A stretch of DNA of 64,000 bases from Aurelia coerulea (GCA_039566865.1 CM076952.1:11490501-11554500); one strand, 5' to 3'; counted from the stretch's first letter, positions 1 through 11,295 are shown. Notes: generated by a model not told the origin, from the sequence alone. A program made the numbers and translations.

Positions 1-1340
1 TTCTCTGTCCCATGTTTTATTGTCCATTGACTTCACTACTGAATTAGTTAAACCTCTTTTGGAACTAAACAAATTATAACAGTGAAGAAATACGGAATTT
101 CTTGTATCCAAGTGATATTTAGGTGCTAAGTTTCTCTCCTTGCTTCGACCTGCCGGGGGCTCAACTAAGAACCTTTACACTCGGCTAATGCTGCTGGGTT
201 CCGAATGGTCGAAGCTAGGGGGCATCCGTTTCTTTTGTTTTGACCCTATTTATTTCTTTATTTGTTCATTTGCTATTTATTTTTCAAGTTGTATGACATC
301 TTTAGGTAGTAAATTTGGATAACCATGAGACTTTTTAAGGTTTATATACATTCTGTGGGAGAAGTCAAGCAAAGTATAAAAACAGCGATTATTGCCATAG
401 ACATTATGACGGAGAGCCCCCTAGCTCGACTCTTCGGAATTCAGCGTTCAAAAGTATTGGAGCATGGCTTGATGGTATTATTTTACAATATATGGACAAT
501 GTTGTGGGAAGGTGTATAAGGTTTTTATTTCTACATTCTCAGCGAATATTACACATATATATAGTGTAGTTATGTACTATATATCGGGAGCGCATTATTG
601 CTCCTCTCATGAATTGCTATTTTCAATACATCACTACGGAGTATACGATAAAATATCATTGCCCCGTGCTATACAAACCTAAAAGGGATACCGCTTTAAG
701 ATTTATTATATATCAAATGTAATTTCGCAACTTTGCTTTTGTGGGTCTGATGAAACTAAGCAGCCCGAATTATTGCAAAAGTGGGTTGATCTGCATGCCT
801 GTCGCTCAGAAAAAGCGACTATTCTCACGGAATTTTATGAGATATCGTCTAATAGATCCTATGGCTGTTAAGTTCGGGCCATTACAGTCAAATAGGTTGC
901 AGTTGGCGTGAGCACAAAGTATGAATTTGCATCATGTCTCTACAAGGTATGAACAAATCTCAAAAAATCTTTATGGAAATCTATTAGGTGTTCACAGAAG
1001 AATGTTTTCTTTTTTGAAATTTTAGTTGCAGATAGTATCATTGTAAGTAAGGTTTTTCTGTATCAATGTCACACATTTATGTTCAGTCGTGTATTGTGTT
1101 GTTTGTTCCCGTGTTTTGTTTGTTGCATTGTCTTCTATTATGTTATATAGCTTACTATATAATGGCGTTTGTAGTGAACTGACAATTGAGTAGAGGCCCC
1201 AAGAGGACTGGACACATATCGTTGATTCATAGAAGGTGTGACTTGGAACGCAACGTAAATTAATTAGGCTGTTTATCGTTTTGGAGAGGTTGTTTATGAT
1301 TAGCGTGGTTGGAAAACATGTCGTTGATTTTAAAGGCAAT
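1..1340. other. Unassigned AT-rich DNA
   Basis: I see no protein family, RNA gene or clear repeat boundary here. The longest open frames (about 60-105 codons, on both strands) have no recognisable motif. The segment precedes the remnant of a LINE endonuclease and could contain older unrecognisable transposon sequence. Confidence 0.4.
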
Positions 1341-1543
1341 CTGTCCCCTTCGATGGATGAAATTAAAATCGATAAAGATCTCTATTGTATATTCCAAAGT
1401 TGGTGTTAATTCACTTTATCCAAAGAAATCAGGGCCATAGAAACTGAAGGCTCAAATCGATCAAAATCCCCGGTTCCCGGGCACATTAAACGCCTCAAAG
1501 ATTTATACCAATCTTTCGCTCATAGATCATATTGCTGTCAATA

Positions 1544-1840
1544 CCCGGGGGGGGTACTTGACTTAAATTTGTACGGGGGTGTGCCCACGAAAAAATTTTT
1601 TTTTACCCTGCTCCAGAATTTTTCGCTCAAAATGATAACCTGTTCTAGAAAAAATTGGTGAAAAGTATACTCAAAAACATGAAATTTGACCGAAAAACGA
1701 CCCGATCTAGCAGAATATTCCCCTTTGACATGTTTTGACAACCTGCTCTAGAAAATTTGCCTCATTTTGATACCCTGTGCTGAAAACGATACCCTTAAAA
1801 AGCACATCCCCGTCGGACAAATATACTAAGTACCCCCCCC
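1544..1840. mobile_element. MITE with GGGGGGGGTACTT ends, 8-bp TSD
   Basis: A 297-bp non-coding insertion. Its ends are inverted (CCCGGGGGGGGTACTT on the left; the right end reads AAGTACCCCCCCC). It is flanked by the perfect 8-bp direct repeat TGTCAATA at 1536-1543 and 1841-1848. An 8-bp TSD fits hAT-type transposition. Removing the insert and one TSD restores an open endonuclease frame in the host LINE, which independently supports the boundaries. Confidence 0.85.
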
Positions 1841-1848
1841 TGTCAATA

Positions 1849-4127
1849 ATACAAGCAATATTGTGGAGTCTGGTGTTGTCAAAACCGCCATTAGTGATCA
1901 TTATGTTGTTTACTCTGTAAGAAAGTATCAGGGTGGAATCAAGCATAATCATAAGCATATCCATACAAGACAGCTGAAAAACTTCAATAAAGAAGCTTTC
2001 TTAGCTGATCTTGATGCCGTTAACTGGTCAGCTATCTTAGTTTGTTCAGACGATATTAATGTGATAGTAGATAAATTTATGAAGACGCTATCTTTCGTAA
2101 TTGAAAAGCATGCTCCCTCAATAGAGAGGCGAGTGTCAGAGAGGTACAGCCCTTGGCTATCTTCTGATTTAAAGGCTTTGTTTCGTACTAGAGACAGAAT
2201 TAAAAGTGCAGCGGTCAAGGCAAAATCTGAAATATTAATGAATGCTTATAGACAAGTTAGGAATCAGGCTAATGATATGAATTCTCGGTTAAAGAGAGAA
2301 TACTTCACAAATAAACTTAACGAGTGTGAAGGCGACCTAAAGCAGACCTGGTCGACGGTCAACAAACTCATCAACAAGCGATCAAAGTCAACTCAAATCC
2401 AATCCCTAAAGGTGGATGACACAGTAATAAAGGATTCGGAAAGCATAGCTAATTCAATGAATGACTACTTCTGTTCTGTTGGTGACAAGTTAAGTAAAAA
2501 AATTCCTGACAAGGTGAATTCTCTTTTGAAAGGAGACATTGACATAAATCCAACGGCTGCTCGTTTCACATTCTCACCAATGCAGCCTCGAGAGTTTATG
2601 AAAGCAATGAATAAATTTAAGACTTCACATGGGTCTGGCCTAGATCAAATTTCCAGCTTTTTCCTCAAGGCAGGAATGCCAATCTTAGCTCAGCCCCTGA
2701 GTCAACTATTTAACTTGTCTTTATCTTCAGGCCTGTTCCCTGACAGTTGGAAGATAGCAAGGGTTGCACCAGTCTTTAAGAATGGTCCTACCGATGAAAG
2801 CTCTAATTATCGCCCAATTTCTGTCCTACCGGTTGTCTCTCGCCTCTTTGAGAAACTAATTTATGACCAGCTGTACAATTACCTTGATTCCAACAAACTT
2901 GTTTTTGGAAAACAATCAGCATACAGACGGTTGCATTCTGTTCTGTCATGTTTGCTTAAATGCACAAATGATTGGTACTTGAATTTAGAGGGTGGTAAAT
3001 ATACAGCAGTTACCTTTGTAGATCTCAAAAAGGCTTTCGACACCGTAAATCATGAAATATTATTGCAAAAACTAGAGCTATATGGTATTCATAATAAAGA
3101 ACTGAAATGGTTCCGCTCTTATTTAACTAATAGAAAACAGTGCTGTAAGGTTAATGGGAAGCTTTCAAATATCGAATCTATAACCTGTGGAGTACCGCAA
3201 GGGTCCTGTCTAGGGCCTCTGCTATTTATCATATATATCAATGACCTTCATCTACATATGAAACATTGTGACGTTAATATGTATGCTGACGACACAAGCC
3301 TTATGTTTGCGTCGGATTCAGTTACACATATTAACGATTGCGTCAACGATGACTTGGGTAACTTGAAATCTTGGCTACAAGGTAATAAATTATCCCTTAA
3401 TGTTGCTAAAACACAAAGTCTTGTTGTTGGCAGCAGAAAGCGACTGAAAGATATAAGTGATGATAGAGTAGCAAAGCCCACTTTCATGGTGGGTGAGGAG
3501 AATGTTGCCCTCGTAGAAAATATAAAATACCTTGGGGTAATTGTTGATAAACATTTGAGCTGGGACGAGCAAATTTCAGCAGTGACGAAAAAGGTTTCAC
3601 GAGGATTAGGGATGCTACGTTTCTCCAAAAAGTATTTACCCATTGTTACTGTACAGAAAATGTACAGAAGTTTAGTGGAACCCTACCTCAGATATAGCTG
3701 CCCGGTGTGGGGAGTTTCTGGCATCAATGCTATAAATAGGTTGCAAAAACTCCAAAATAGGGCGGCAAGAATAGTCACAAACAGTGCTTATGATGCTTCA
3801 GCTCTACCCATCATTAGAAAACTTGGTTGGCCCACCATCAACGAGCTTATCAATTCAGAAACTTTAAAAATGGTGTACAAGTCGGTAAATGACCTAGCTC
3901 CCACTTACCTAACAGAAATGTTCGTCAGGCTATCCGATTCATGCAAGAGAGAACTGCGCAATACCAAAACAGATTTGGCCGTTCCTCATCGCAAATCGGC
4001 CTTCGGACAAAAGAGCTTCTCGTATAAGGGTGCTAAATTGTGGAACGATCTTTCCATTGAAATCAAATCATCAAAAACTTATGAAACATTCAAAAAAAGA
4101 ATCAGCAATACCAACAGCGAATGCTGA
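1849..4127 (+). pseudogene. LINE ORF2: end of endonuclease, reverse transcriptase
   Basis: An open frame of about 754 codons covering the C-terminal part of a LINE ORF2 protein. It begins in the endonuclease (SDH triad segment near residue 10), continues through a basic linker, and contains the RT domain from about residue 240 to 500. Visible RT motifs are the SGLDQI start, NYRPISVLP, LKKAFDTVNH with its catalytic aspartate, GVPQGSCLGPLLFIIYIND, and the YADD active site. The C-terminal tail includes the SCPVWG and AKLWNDL segments typical of CR1/L2-group LINEs. The frame is open, but the N-terminal endonuclease core is missing or displaced by the MITE, so the copy is not functional. The exact clade (CR1, L2 or relative) cannot be settled without a tree. 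Confidence 0.85.
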
Positions 4128-4459
4128 TTCTCTCCTTCATGCATTACTTTTAATTTGCTTATTAGATTGTTTTGTAAATAAGATTATTTAATTTTGTATG
4201 CTTTTCTTTTAATTTAGTTATTGTATGTATTTGCACGGCCCACTGTAAATCAGTCCTTTGACTGACGTGGCTACCGTGCCTAAAGAAGTTAAAATCAAAT
4301 CAAATCAAAGTGATGCATGAATTTAGCTGCAGCGTAAATAAGGTAAATAAAGCAGTAACCAAGGTTAGAACAATAGGGGACAGATTGCCGTTAATCTATC
4401 TGAAGTTTGGTTTCTTCATTGCAAGTCGCTTCTAGGCCATTTTTTATACTCGTGACAAT

Positions 4460-4479
4460 TGGGGGCCCAGCCGGGAATG
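4460..4479 (+). promoter_or_regulatory. Candidate primer-binding site of the gypsy element
   Basis: TGG followed by GGGCCCAGCCGGGAAT. The complement reads like a tRNA acceptor stem plus CCA. The position, two bases after a TG...CA-type LTR end and ahead of gag, is as expected. The tRNA identity cannot be fixed by eye. Confidence 0.55.
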
Positions 4480-4693
4480 GCAACAAAACGACAGTCAGCG
4501 AAAAGATGAGGTTTCCTGTATTTTCAAGCTGTTGGGAGCTGAATTTGTGATGTTTTAAAATCGCTTTTTGGAAGATTGGTTATCAGGAATCAATAGAATT
4601 TCATAGCGCGGTGGCAAACATCAAGGGAGATTTCGTTCGTTATGCTGAAAGTATTGAATAAAGCGAAATAACAGCGAAAAGAAGCCAGTAATT

Positions 4694-5770
4694 ATGGATA
4701 GATTAATACAGTGTGGTCGCGAGCTTGGGCTCGAAGGAAAGGATTTACAGCAGTTTATCGAAGAGCAGCAGATTATCGAGAGAGATGAGCGGGCCGAAAA
4801 TTGAAGAGTAGAGTTAGCGAAATTTGGAATTGAAAGTTGATATAGAGAAAGAGAAAAAGGAGACTTTAGAGCAAGAGCGGTTAAAAATTCAGGCCGTTTT
4901 GGAGCTGAAAAGTGAGGGGGTAGATATGTCAATGAATTTCCAAGGTACAGAGGGTAGGCAAAGAGCTAAGGGCCCTAAGTTGCCTGCTTTTGCTGATGGG
5001 AAAGACGACTTGGACAGTTATTTGAAGAGATTTGAGCGGTTTGCGATAAGTAATGGATGGGATGAGTGGTCGACAGCTTTAAGCGCCCTATTAACAGGGA
5101 AAGCACTTGATGTTTATTCAATTTTGCCAGATGACACTGCGTTAGATTATGAGAAGGTTAAAGGGGCATTATTGATTAGATATCAATTAACAGAAGAGGG
5201 GTTCAAGAAAAGATACAGAGAATCAGACCCAGAAGAGGGGGAGACTCCTGATCAATTTTATGCGAGGATTGATGGTTACTTAGACCGTCGGGTTGAGCTT
5301 TCGGGAATGGAAAAGTCTTACCAAGGATTGAAGGAATTGATAGATAAAGAGCAATTTCTAAGCAGATGCCAGCAAGACCTAGCAATCTATGTGAAAGAAG
5401 TGGCCCCACGTGACCACAATGAAATGACAAAGCATGCACAGCAATATCTTAGTGCACATGGGAAGCAGCTTGCTCGCAAAAAGAATAGAGTTGGACATAA
5501 CTTAGAATCTTCAAGCAGCCAAGGTCAAGCTAACGTTAAAGCAAAGGATTATGGGGAATTCAAGTGTTTTATTTGCCATAAAACGTGCCACAAAGCTTTC
5601 GAGTGTAATTTTTAGAAGAAACCAGAGCGGAAATGTTTTAACTGTGGTGGCCTAAATCACCAAGCAAAGGACTGTCCTTCTCCAGGGCAGGGTAGAAAGA
5701 AACCACCAACAAAAGCTGCCGGATCATTGTCAATCAAACAAGAGCTAATTGATAAAAAAGAACAATGATG
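4694..5770 (+). pseudogene. gag: Gypsy Gag, decayed, two zinc knuckles
   Basis: Retrotransposon Gag, the capsid protein that packages element RNA. The likely start is the ATG at 4694. After about 36 codons there is an in-frame stop and a frameshift, and the main frame (4824-5615) follows. It shows a Glu/Lys-rich coiled stretch, then a capsid-like region with the motif LPAFADGKDDLDSYLKRF, then two CX2CX4HX4C zinc knuckles at about 5566-5607 and 5637-5680. A stop codon separates the two knuckles, so Gag is broken at least twice. The protease frame that follows (from 5749) lies in the +1 frame relative to Gag, which could be either the element's normal frameshift arrangement or decay. Confidence 0.75.
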
Positions 5771-5960
5771 AGAACATTGGTCGGGTAGCAACAGAGGCAG
5801 CAGCAACACAGGCAGATATTGAATCTTGCATAATAGGGAATGAGCTTACTATAGGTTGTGGCAAGAGAATTCCCATTATCAAATCTGCATGTATCAAGCC
5901 AGCAATGGGGTGTGAAGATAGCATGCCAGTTGTAACGGGGAGAGTAAGGAACAGATCAGT
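5749..5960 (+). pseudogene. pol: Gypsy protease, N-terminal part, cut by LINE insertion
   Basis: An open frame with the segment NELTIGCGKRIPIIK and then GRVRNRSV, which in this gypsy lineage sits directly upstream of the protease active-site loop. The frame loses its protease character at about 5960. The expected continuation, with the catalytic D-T-G, is found at 14388-14396 after the inserted LINE. The two halves were therefore once contiguous. Confidence 0.6.
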
Positions 5961-6068
5961 GAGTTGCTGCTGTTCTTGCTGGAGACGGACGTGTTTTTCG
6001 AGTGCTCTGACTTTCGAGTCCTCATCGATATTTAACAAGTATTACAACGCAGTGAATACATTATAATC

Positions 6069-6422
6069 ATGACTACTGAAGAAACGAATGCGAAGAAAAT
6101 AGTTAACGCTCTGGCAAGATTAAAGAAGAAGCATGTCGGCCAATATCTCGACAATATATGTGATGTCTGCTCCACTGAGCATGGTTGGGAACGAGAAACC
6201 ACCATGAATGCCGTTGAAGGAGCAAAAAAGCGAAGCCTTATACACGAAACAGTGGTGAATAACGAAGTTTCTTACCGTGTTACCAGCACACCAATGGTTA
6301 TAATTCATGACAGTACCATACCTGTTGGTACACAGACAGACTGCCATGAAACAACTCGGGAAGACGAATTGCAATCCTTACAAACACAGTTTCTAGAGTT
6401 TAAACGCTACGCATTTGATGAA
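6069..6422 (+). pseudogene. LINE family-3 ORF1, N-terminal domain
   Basis: The frame starts with ATG at 6069 (MTTEETNAKKIVNAL). It encodes a basic, mostly helical domain of about 100 residues with several Cys/His residues (CDVCSTEHGW), then a helical stretch ending at ...KRYAFDE. A winged-helix-like fold is possible but I cannot prove it. The frame is cut at 6422 by an inserted LINE fragment. The 9-bp sequence TTTGATGAA at 6414-6422 recurs at 7455-7463, after which the same reading frame continues into a coiled coil. ORF1 proteins of this kind bind element RNA. Confidence 0.6.
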
Positions 6423-7044
6423 TACCCATGTTTACAATTTAAGATTGACGCGTTCTCCAGATTATTTGTTTGCAAAAATTCCATGTGAGCGCCAGATACC
6501 TTACAATCTTCGAAACTCTCGGGATTATGACCAAAATGTAGGAAGAACGGCTCGGGTTACAAACACGTACTTTCATAACACACTGTTTGAATGGAATCTA
6601 CTGACTGATGATATAAAGAATGCCAGCTCTCTTGCAGTGTTTAAGAGCAAGCTACTATCGACAATACGACCTTTGAAAAGAACTATGTATGGTATTCGCG
6701 ACCTCGTAGGTATCAAGCGTTTGACGAAACTTCGTGTGCAGTTTAGCTCTCTCAATGCACACAGATTCCGTCATAACTTTGACTGCGTCAGCCCACTGTG
6801 CTTGTGTGGTATGGGCAACGAAGATAACACACATTTCCTCCTGCACTGCCATCGGTTTCGTGTAATGCGTCGTGATCTCCTTGGTCAGCTTTCTGAAGTC
6901 CCCGGTCTTGATCTTACAAATATGGACTCAAAAGCATTGTTTGAGTTGCTTCTCTACGGCAGCCCTCAGTTCCCTATAATCGACAATAGAATAATCCTAG
7001 AAGCAACCATGTCATTCATTGAGAGGTCTATGCGGTTGGACTAA
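6423..7044 (+). pseudogene. LINE family-2 ORF2, C-terminal fragment
   Basis: About 205 codons corresponding to the extreme C-terminus of the family-2 ORF2 protein, also seen at 22718-23075, 30480-31076 and 59500-60071. Typical parts are a PYNLR segment, FEWNLL, an FKSKLLSTIRP segment, then a Cys/His cluster (CLCGMGNEDNTHFLLHCHRF) that probably binds zinc and nucleic acid. It ends with the LLLYGS and ILEATMSFIERS segments. The RT domain is absent. The frame ends at a TAA and is otherwise intact. Confidence 0.75.
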
Positions 7045-7454
7045 ATACCAACATTAGCAGCAATCCCTTTTCGTCTGTAGTGTAATGTGTGAGATTGTTG
7101 TACTGTATTGTAGTGTGAAGTGCAACTGGGGCTATGTAGAGTGGGGCTGCCTTCTTTTTTGGAATGACTGTAATTTGAATGACTATAACAGGACAGTAAA
7201 TATCAATTTAATTCAATGTAGCAAAACTTAGATGAATGTCCTCAGTCTAGGAGCCGCTCTGCTCTACATGGTTTCTCGTTGTACCTAGAGTGTCTTCTCG
7301 TTGTATAGTTTAGTGTCTTTTTGTGTGGAGTAGTGTGGTGTGGTATTGGGTTCTTTTGTTAGTTAAATTAGATTATTGTTTATATTTATTGTAAGAGTCA
7401 TTCATAGTGGGGACTAGATGACCATGTGTCTTTTCCCGCTATGATTGGCTCAGA
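6423..7454 (+). mobile_element. 5'-truncated LINE fragment, family 2, 9-bp TSD
   Basis: A 1,032-bp insertion carrying only the C-terminal part of a family-2 ORF2 (to 7044) and its 3' UTR. It is flanked by TTTGATGAA (6414-6422 and 7455-7463). Its 3' UTR shares the stretch around TTTCCCGCTATG with the family-2 LINE ending at 60456. There is no poly(A) at the junction, so the 3' end may be incomplete. Confidence 0.75.
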
Positions 7455-7995
7455 TTTTGATGAAATAGCTTTGTTACGATCAAAGAAATCTGCGGATGAA
7501 AATGAAGATAATTACCTCAAACCATTGCTACGCAGCATGGAGCATCGGATAATATCGCTTGAGCGCCAATTAGAAAATAAACAGCGTATAATTGAGAAAC
7601 TTATTGTTGGGCCTAGGCAAATCCATCCTGAGGTAAACACAACGAATACAAGCAATTGGAAAACTCCGGTGGGAATTAGTGAAGAAAGTAGGGACGAAAG
7701 AAAAGAAAAGAAGCTTCCACAAAAAGCGCATGAGACAAAGAGAAAACCAGAAGTAAGTGAGACAGCAAACAAAACAAATGGAAAAAAGTCACAAGAGATA
7801 AAAATTCAGAGAATAAGTCGCTTGGGAAAAGCTGAAGGTCTCAAGACATCGAAAACGAACAACAAAGTGCCCTTTCCAAAAAATGTATTTCAGAGAACAA
7901 TTGATTAATCGCGTCTGTTAGTTGGAAGCGAGTTGCTTCTCGTCCGCAGTCACAGTAATAGAACAATTCCTTCTGCTCTCAAGATTACAGTACCT
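7455..7995 (+). pseudogene. LINE family-3 ORF1, coiled-coil and basic middle part
   Basis: The frame resumes directly after the second TSD copy. It encodes a charged segment followed by a coiled coil around MEHRIISLERQLENKQRII, then a Lys/Glu-rich tail to the stop at 7906-7908. Reading through that single TAA, the frame stays open to about 7995, where a hAT-like element begins. This layout (N-terminal domain, coiled coil, then SGNH esterase) matches ORF1 proteins of several CR1-group LINEs, where the coiled coil mediates trimerisation. Confidence 0.6.
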
Positions 7996-8268
7996 TCGAA
8001 GGACAGTGGCATCGCCACGGGGTGGTCTGGGGTGGACATGTGCACCCCAGTTTTCACAGAGTCAATGTTATAATTTCTCGAAATCAGTCAAAAAGATTCG
8101 GGAGGGTAGATTTTATTGACTTGAAACTTCTGTGATAACTGGCCTTCCTCTTGAATTCCCAATTCCTTTATAAAAAGTACTGTTTGAGATGGTTGCTTTT
8201 CCAGAAATATCGAAATAGATCAAAGTATTAAAAAGGGCATTCCCATCATGTTCTCTGAGTGTCTAAAA

Positions 8269-10409
8269 GCCGGTTTACACGAGCGTTTTTTCCTAAATTT
8301 TTCGTAAACTTTTTCTGAAATTTTCAACATTTAGGAAAAAGTTACCGTGTAGCAGGAAAATATTTACGGTGAAGTTTGATCTTATCTCCCGTTTTTAATC
8401 TCGTTAATTGGTTTTAATGAGCCATCGTTCGATTTTATTCTGATCCAAGGTCAAAATAAAATCGCTTCTAGCATTTTTTTTTCAAAGGAGCCGACAAAAT
8501 TTGAGATAATTGACTGACTTTGCTCAAATATTTTGGCGCGCTATTCGAATTTATTTCACAGAGGATTGGTGGATACTTTGGAAAACAGCATCGAGAGAAG
8601 ACAAGACAAAAGATTTTTTCTATCAGCAACAGTTCTCAAGAAAAATACAATTCTTTTACATTCAAAAATCATGTTCGATATCAGTTTGTTCTGTTGTATC
8701 GTATTGTTCTCCAAGTTCTACTCTTGGTGAAAGAGTGGATGTACTGGCTCTTGACAACGATCGCTGATACGCAGGGCATTTTTTAAGGATTTTTGAGTGG
8801 TGGGGCATTTTTCAAAAGGGCCCAACCTCACCACCAGAAATTGTACAGGGTTGATAGACAGGTGCTTCAGATGTTGATATACGCTAAAAAATCCAGGTAT
8901 TGTTGCAAGGGCAGGATGGGTTTTTTCAAACATGTATCTTGAAGGCACCTTTTTGGTTAAGATGTGCTCTTACCATAAAGGACTTTAGCTCAGCGGCATG
9001 GCCAGGGTAAATTAAGTGGGAAGGTAGAGGAATGAAGGGGTCTTGGGGCGAAGCCCCCAGGAAAATTTCTGAGGCCATGCCCTTTACTTTGGCTTAGAAT
9101 GCATCTCCCAATACCATGCTTGCCACAAGCGACAAGAAATCATTGTTATTTTTGTGACAGTTGTCCTATGAATCAGAGCAGCAGGAAAATTTTTGAAGAA
9201 AGATCCTTTACTTTGGCTTCGAATGCATCTCCCGATATCATGCTTGCTAGTGCTAACATGGAAGATTTGACATTTCTCGGAAAATTCTTACCCAACCTAA
9301 ACCCAGCTATTTTCTCTTCGGTTTTAAAGGAATCTCGAGGACCATCTTTCAACAAAAGTTGGGGTGCAATTGCCCTCCGTACCCCCCCCCCCCCCACAGT
9401 AGCCACGCCACTGCATTAGCTAAAAGAAATTAGCAATTTAACTTCAGGATGAGGAATTGAAATCTTTGCGTTGTTGTTGTTTGCAATCCATTACATTTTG
9501 CAAAATGTTTATGACATTATGATCACGCTGTTTTGATACCGAATTATCATTTAGAATTGAGTCTTTAGGCTTCCAGGCTTAGTAGTGGAGCCATTTCACC
9601 AAAACATCATATGATGATAGAAAAGGGAATATTCTGTTTCTATTTGCCAGCACATTTAACCCCTTTTGCATTTTATGTTCGTTCTTTGGAAAGGGCCCTA
9701 CCGTGGCCTAGGCATTTGGGGTAAAAGTAGCATTTTACTCGTCAGTGGTGGGGGAAGTCATAGGGTCTGGTGGGGCAATTTCCCCACCACTGAGTATGTT
9801 AAAAAATGCCCTGCTGATACGTTTCCTGCATCCGAGATATTCCACTGTAATTCCAATTTTTCTGAACAGGAGTGAAACTTTTGAAGCTTTGTAGACCTTT
9901 GTAGATTTTAATTATGAGTTGATATTTCACAAATCGCCAAGTTTTGCTTCAATACAGATTGTCCCCAGCATTGGACATTGGTTTGGAAACGAAGTTGCTA
10001 CTGACGTCATGATCTTATTCCGGTTTTGTCGCGCTTTGCCATTTTTGCAACGAAATCGAAAGGGGAAGTATGCTTATCATGGGGATAATTCTAATCTACA
10101 GCCATAAAGTCGTTGAAGATACTCAATTAATTTTCATCCTCTGTGAAATAAATTCAAATAGCGCGCCAAAATATTTGAGCAAAGTCAGTCAATTATCTCA
10201 AATTTTGTCGGCTCCTTTGAAAAAAATGCAAGAAGCGATTTTATTTTGACCCTGGATCAGAATAAAATCGTCAACGATGGCTCATTAAAACCAATTAGCG
10301 AGATTAAAAACGGGAGATAAGATCAAACTTCAACGTTAATATTTTGCTGTTTAAAAATCTCAGAGAAAGTTTACGAAAAATTTAGGAATAAACGCCCGTG
10401 TAAACCGGC
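8269..10409. mobile_element. Inverted-repeat DNA element, ~290-bp TIRs
   Basis: The left arm 8269-8566 and right arm 10136-10409 are reverse complements at roughly 80-85% by eye. They start with GCCGGTTTACACGAGCG and share the stretch GGCGCGCTATTCGAATTTATTTC (split across a few substitutions). The interior has no recognisable transposase, so this is a non-autonomous element. Flanks on both sides contain a similar direct sequence (GGGCATTCCCATCATGTTCT and GGCATTTCCCACGTTCTC), so the TSD length is unclear. Confidence 0.75.
8991..9413. mobile_element. hAT-like MITE inside the inverted-repeat element
   Basis: A 423-bp insert with ends CAGCGGCATGGCCA and, inverted, CAGTGGCGTGGCTA. It is flanked by CTTTAGCT (8983-8990) and CATTAGCT (9414-9421), a 7/8 match expected for a hAT TSD. 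It contains a direct duplication of about 65 bp (9059-9123 and 9183-9247) and a poly(C) run at about 9382-9395. It is non-coding. Confidence 0.7.
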
Positions 10410-10520
10410 CTTAAAAGGCATTTCCCACGTTCTCCGAGGGTCTGAAGGGAGTGGTCAGGATAGACCCCCAGACCCCCTTCGGCCTTTCTGCTCCAGCTTT
10501 TTGGGCTGGCGACGCCCGTG

Positions 10521-11295
10521 TCGAAATAGATGTTGAGCACAATATCGTAAACAACGATTACCGATCATTTTCAACGGCCAACTTTGACACCCTAAGGTGC
10601 CCTGTCTGCGATTCCTGCCCCCGCCGCATCATGGAGCCTCCGGCGCCTCTGCGAACAATAGTTCAAAGTCTCTGCAACAAAACAACAAAACACAAGGAAG
10701 CAGCGCCCAGACGACTCCCCAGGTACAACCAGAGAATTAAAATGGAAATGGAAATGCAGAGCCAGAAGGAGAACCGAAGGAGGGAAACAGTTAAAATGAC
10801 CAAAGTCAAGTAACGATCATCGGTGATTCCATGCTGCATGGCATAAGTGATCGAGGTCTTATGAATCGCCAGCGCAAAGTGTATGTAAAAGTGAATCCTG
10901 GAGCAAACACACAGGACATTGTTGACCATCTGAAACTTGTTGTTCGTCGAAAGCCAGACACAATCATTATACACACTGGCACAAATGATATCACCAGTGG
11001 TACTGACACACAGGAATTCCTGGATCAGGCTGTTAATTTGGTAAAAACAGAATCTCCCCAGACTGAAGTTGTGATATCACTCCCAATTATAAGGAAAGAT
11101 CGAGAAGGCCAGTACATAAAGAAGGTGCGCGAGCTGAAGGTGAAGATGAGAAAATACTGCAAACAGAAGAATATCAAAATCATTGAGAATGACAACATCA
11201 CCGAGGACGGACTTGGTATGAAGGGCCTACATTTGAATAAACGAGGCGTTGCAAAACTTGCTCATAATTTCTTAAATTTTTTGAACGATAACTGA
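10521..11295 (+). pseudogene. LINE family-3 ORF1, C-terminal SGNH esterase domain
   Basis: The frame from 10810 encodes a lipase/esterase-like SGNH hydrolase domain. It has the block I motif GDS at 10822-10830, a GTND block in HTGTNDI at about 10972-10990, and a C-terminal GLHLN segment where the family carries its catalytic His. CR1-group LINEs such as zebrafish Zfl2 carry such an ORF1 esterase, with a proposed role at membranes or lipids. The upstream linker (10600-10800) is Ser/Gln/Asn-rich and contains two stops, so ORF1 is broken. The domain ends in TGA at 11293-11295, and ORF2 follows in the same frame. Confidence 0.8.

Larger units (their letters stand above)
1440..4308 (+). mobile_element. 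LINE, family 1 (CR1/L2-like), 5'-damaged
   Basis: This is a non-LTR retrotransposon remnant. Endonuclease-end coding (an LIDHI-like segment at about 1518-1535) is split by a MITE at 1544-1840 and resumes at 1849. It runs into a long RT frame ending at 4127. The 3' end is a short tandem tail of AAATC units at about 4286-4308, the kind of microsatellite-like tail many CR1/L2-type LINEs carry. The 5' limit is uncertain, because only the last part of the endonuclease is visible. Two minus-strand relatives lie at 23365-23960 and 28083-32075 and share the same protein motifs. The gypsy LTR begins directly after the tail. Confidence 0.75.
4311..5960 (+). mobile_element. Ty3/gypsy element, 5' part (LTR end, PBS, gag, protease start)
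   Basis: The first piece of an LTR retrotransposon. A candidate LTR tail ends in CA at 4457. It is followed two bases later by TGGGGGCCCAGCCGGGAAT (from 4460), which looks like a primer-binding site: its complement ends in CCA and resembles a tRNA 3' end. The LTR is short here (about 147 bp from a TG at 4311) and probably truncated by the upstream LINE. Gag and the start of protease follow. The element is interrupted near 5960 by an 8.4-kb LINE and resumes at about 14382 with the protease active site. Confidence 0.75.
8004..10520. mobile_element. hAT-like DNA element, 8-bp TSD, itself invaded
   Basis: The ends are imperfect inverted repeats: CAGTGGCATCGCCACGGGG on the left, and the complement of GGCTGGCGACGCCCGTG on the right. 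The flanks match at 6 of 8 positions (TCGAAGGA at 7996-8003, TCGAAATA at 10521-10528). CAGTGG-type ends and an 8-bp TSD suggest hAT. It carries no transposase frame I recognise. Most of its length is a second element with about 290-bp terminal inverted repeats (8269-10409). Confidence 0.6.

Noticed and set aside
1335..4390. A 14-bp inverted match (GGCAATCTGTCCCC at 1335 and its complement at 4377)
   Set aside because: Chance 14-bp inverted matches are expected in 64 kb, and flanking sequence does not extend it.
5749..5790. A possible programmed frameshift site at the A-run between gag and protease
   Set aside because: The protease frame is +1 relative to gag, and the A-run does not form a standard -1 slippery heptamer in the gag frame. 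Decay is an equal explanation.
8510..8786. Three overlapping open frames in the left TIR region
   Set aside because: They overlap in all frames, carry no motif and lie in a non-autonomous element.
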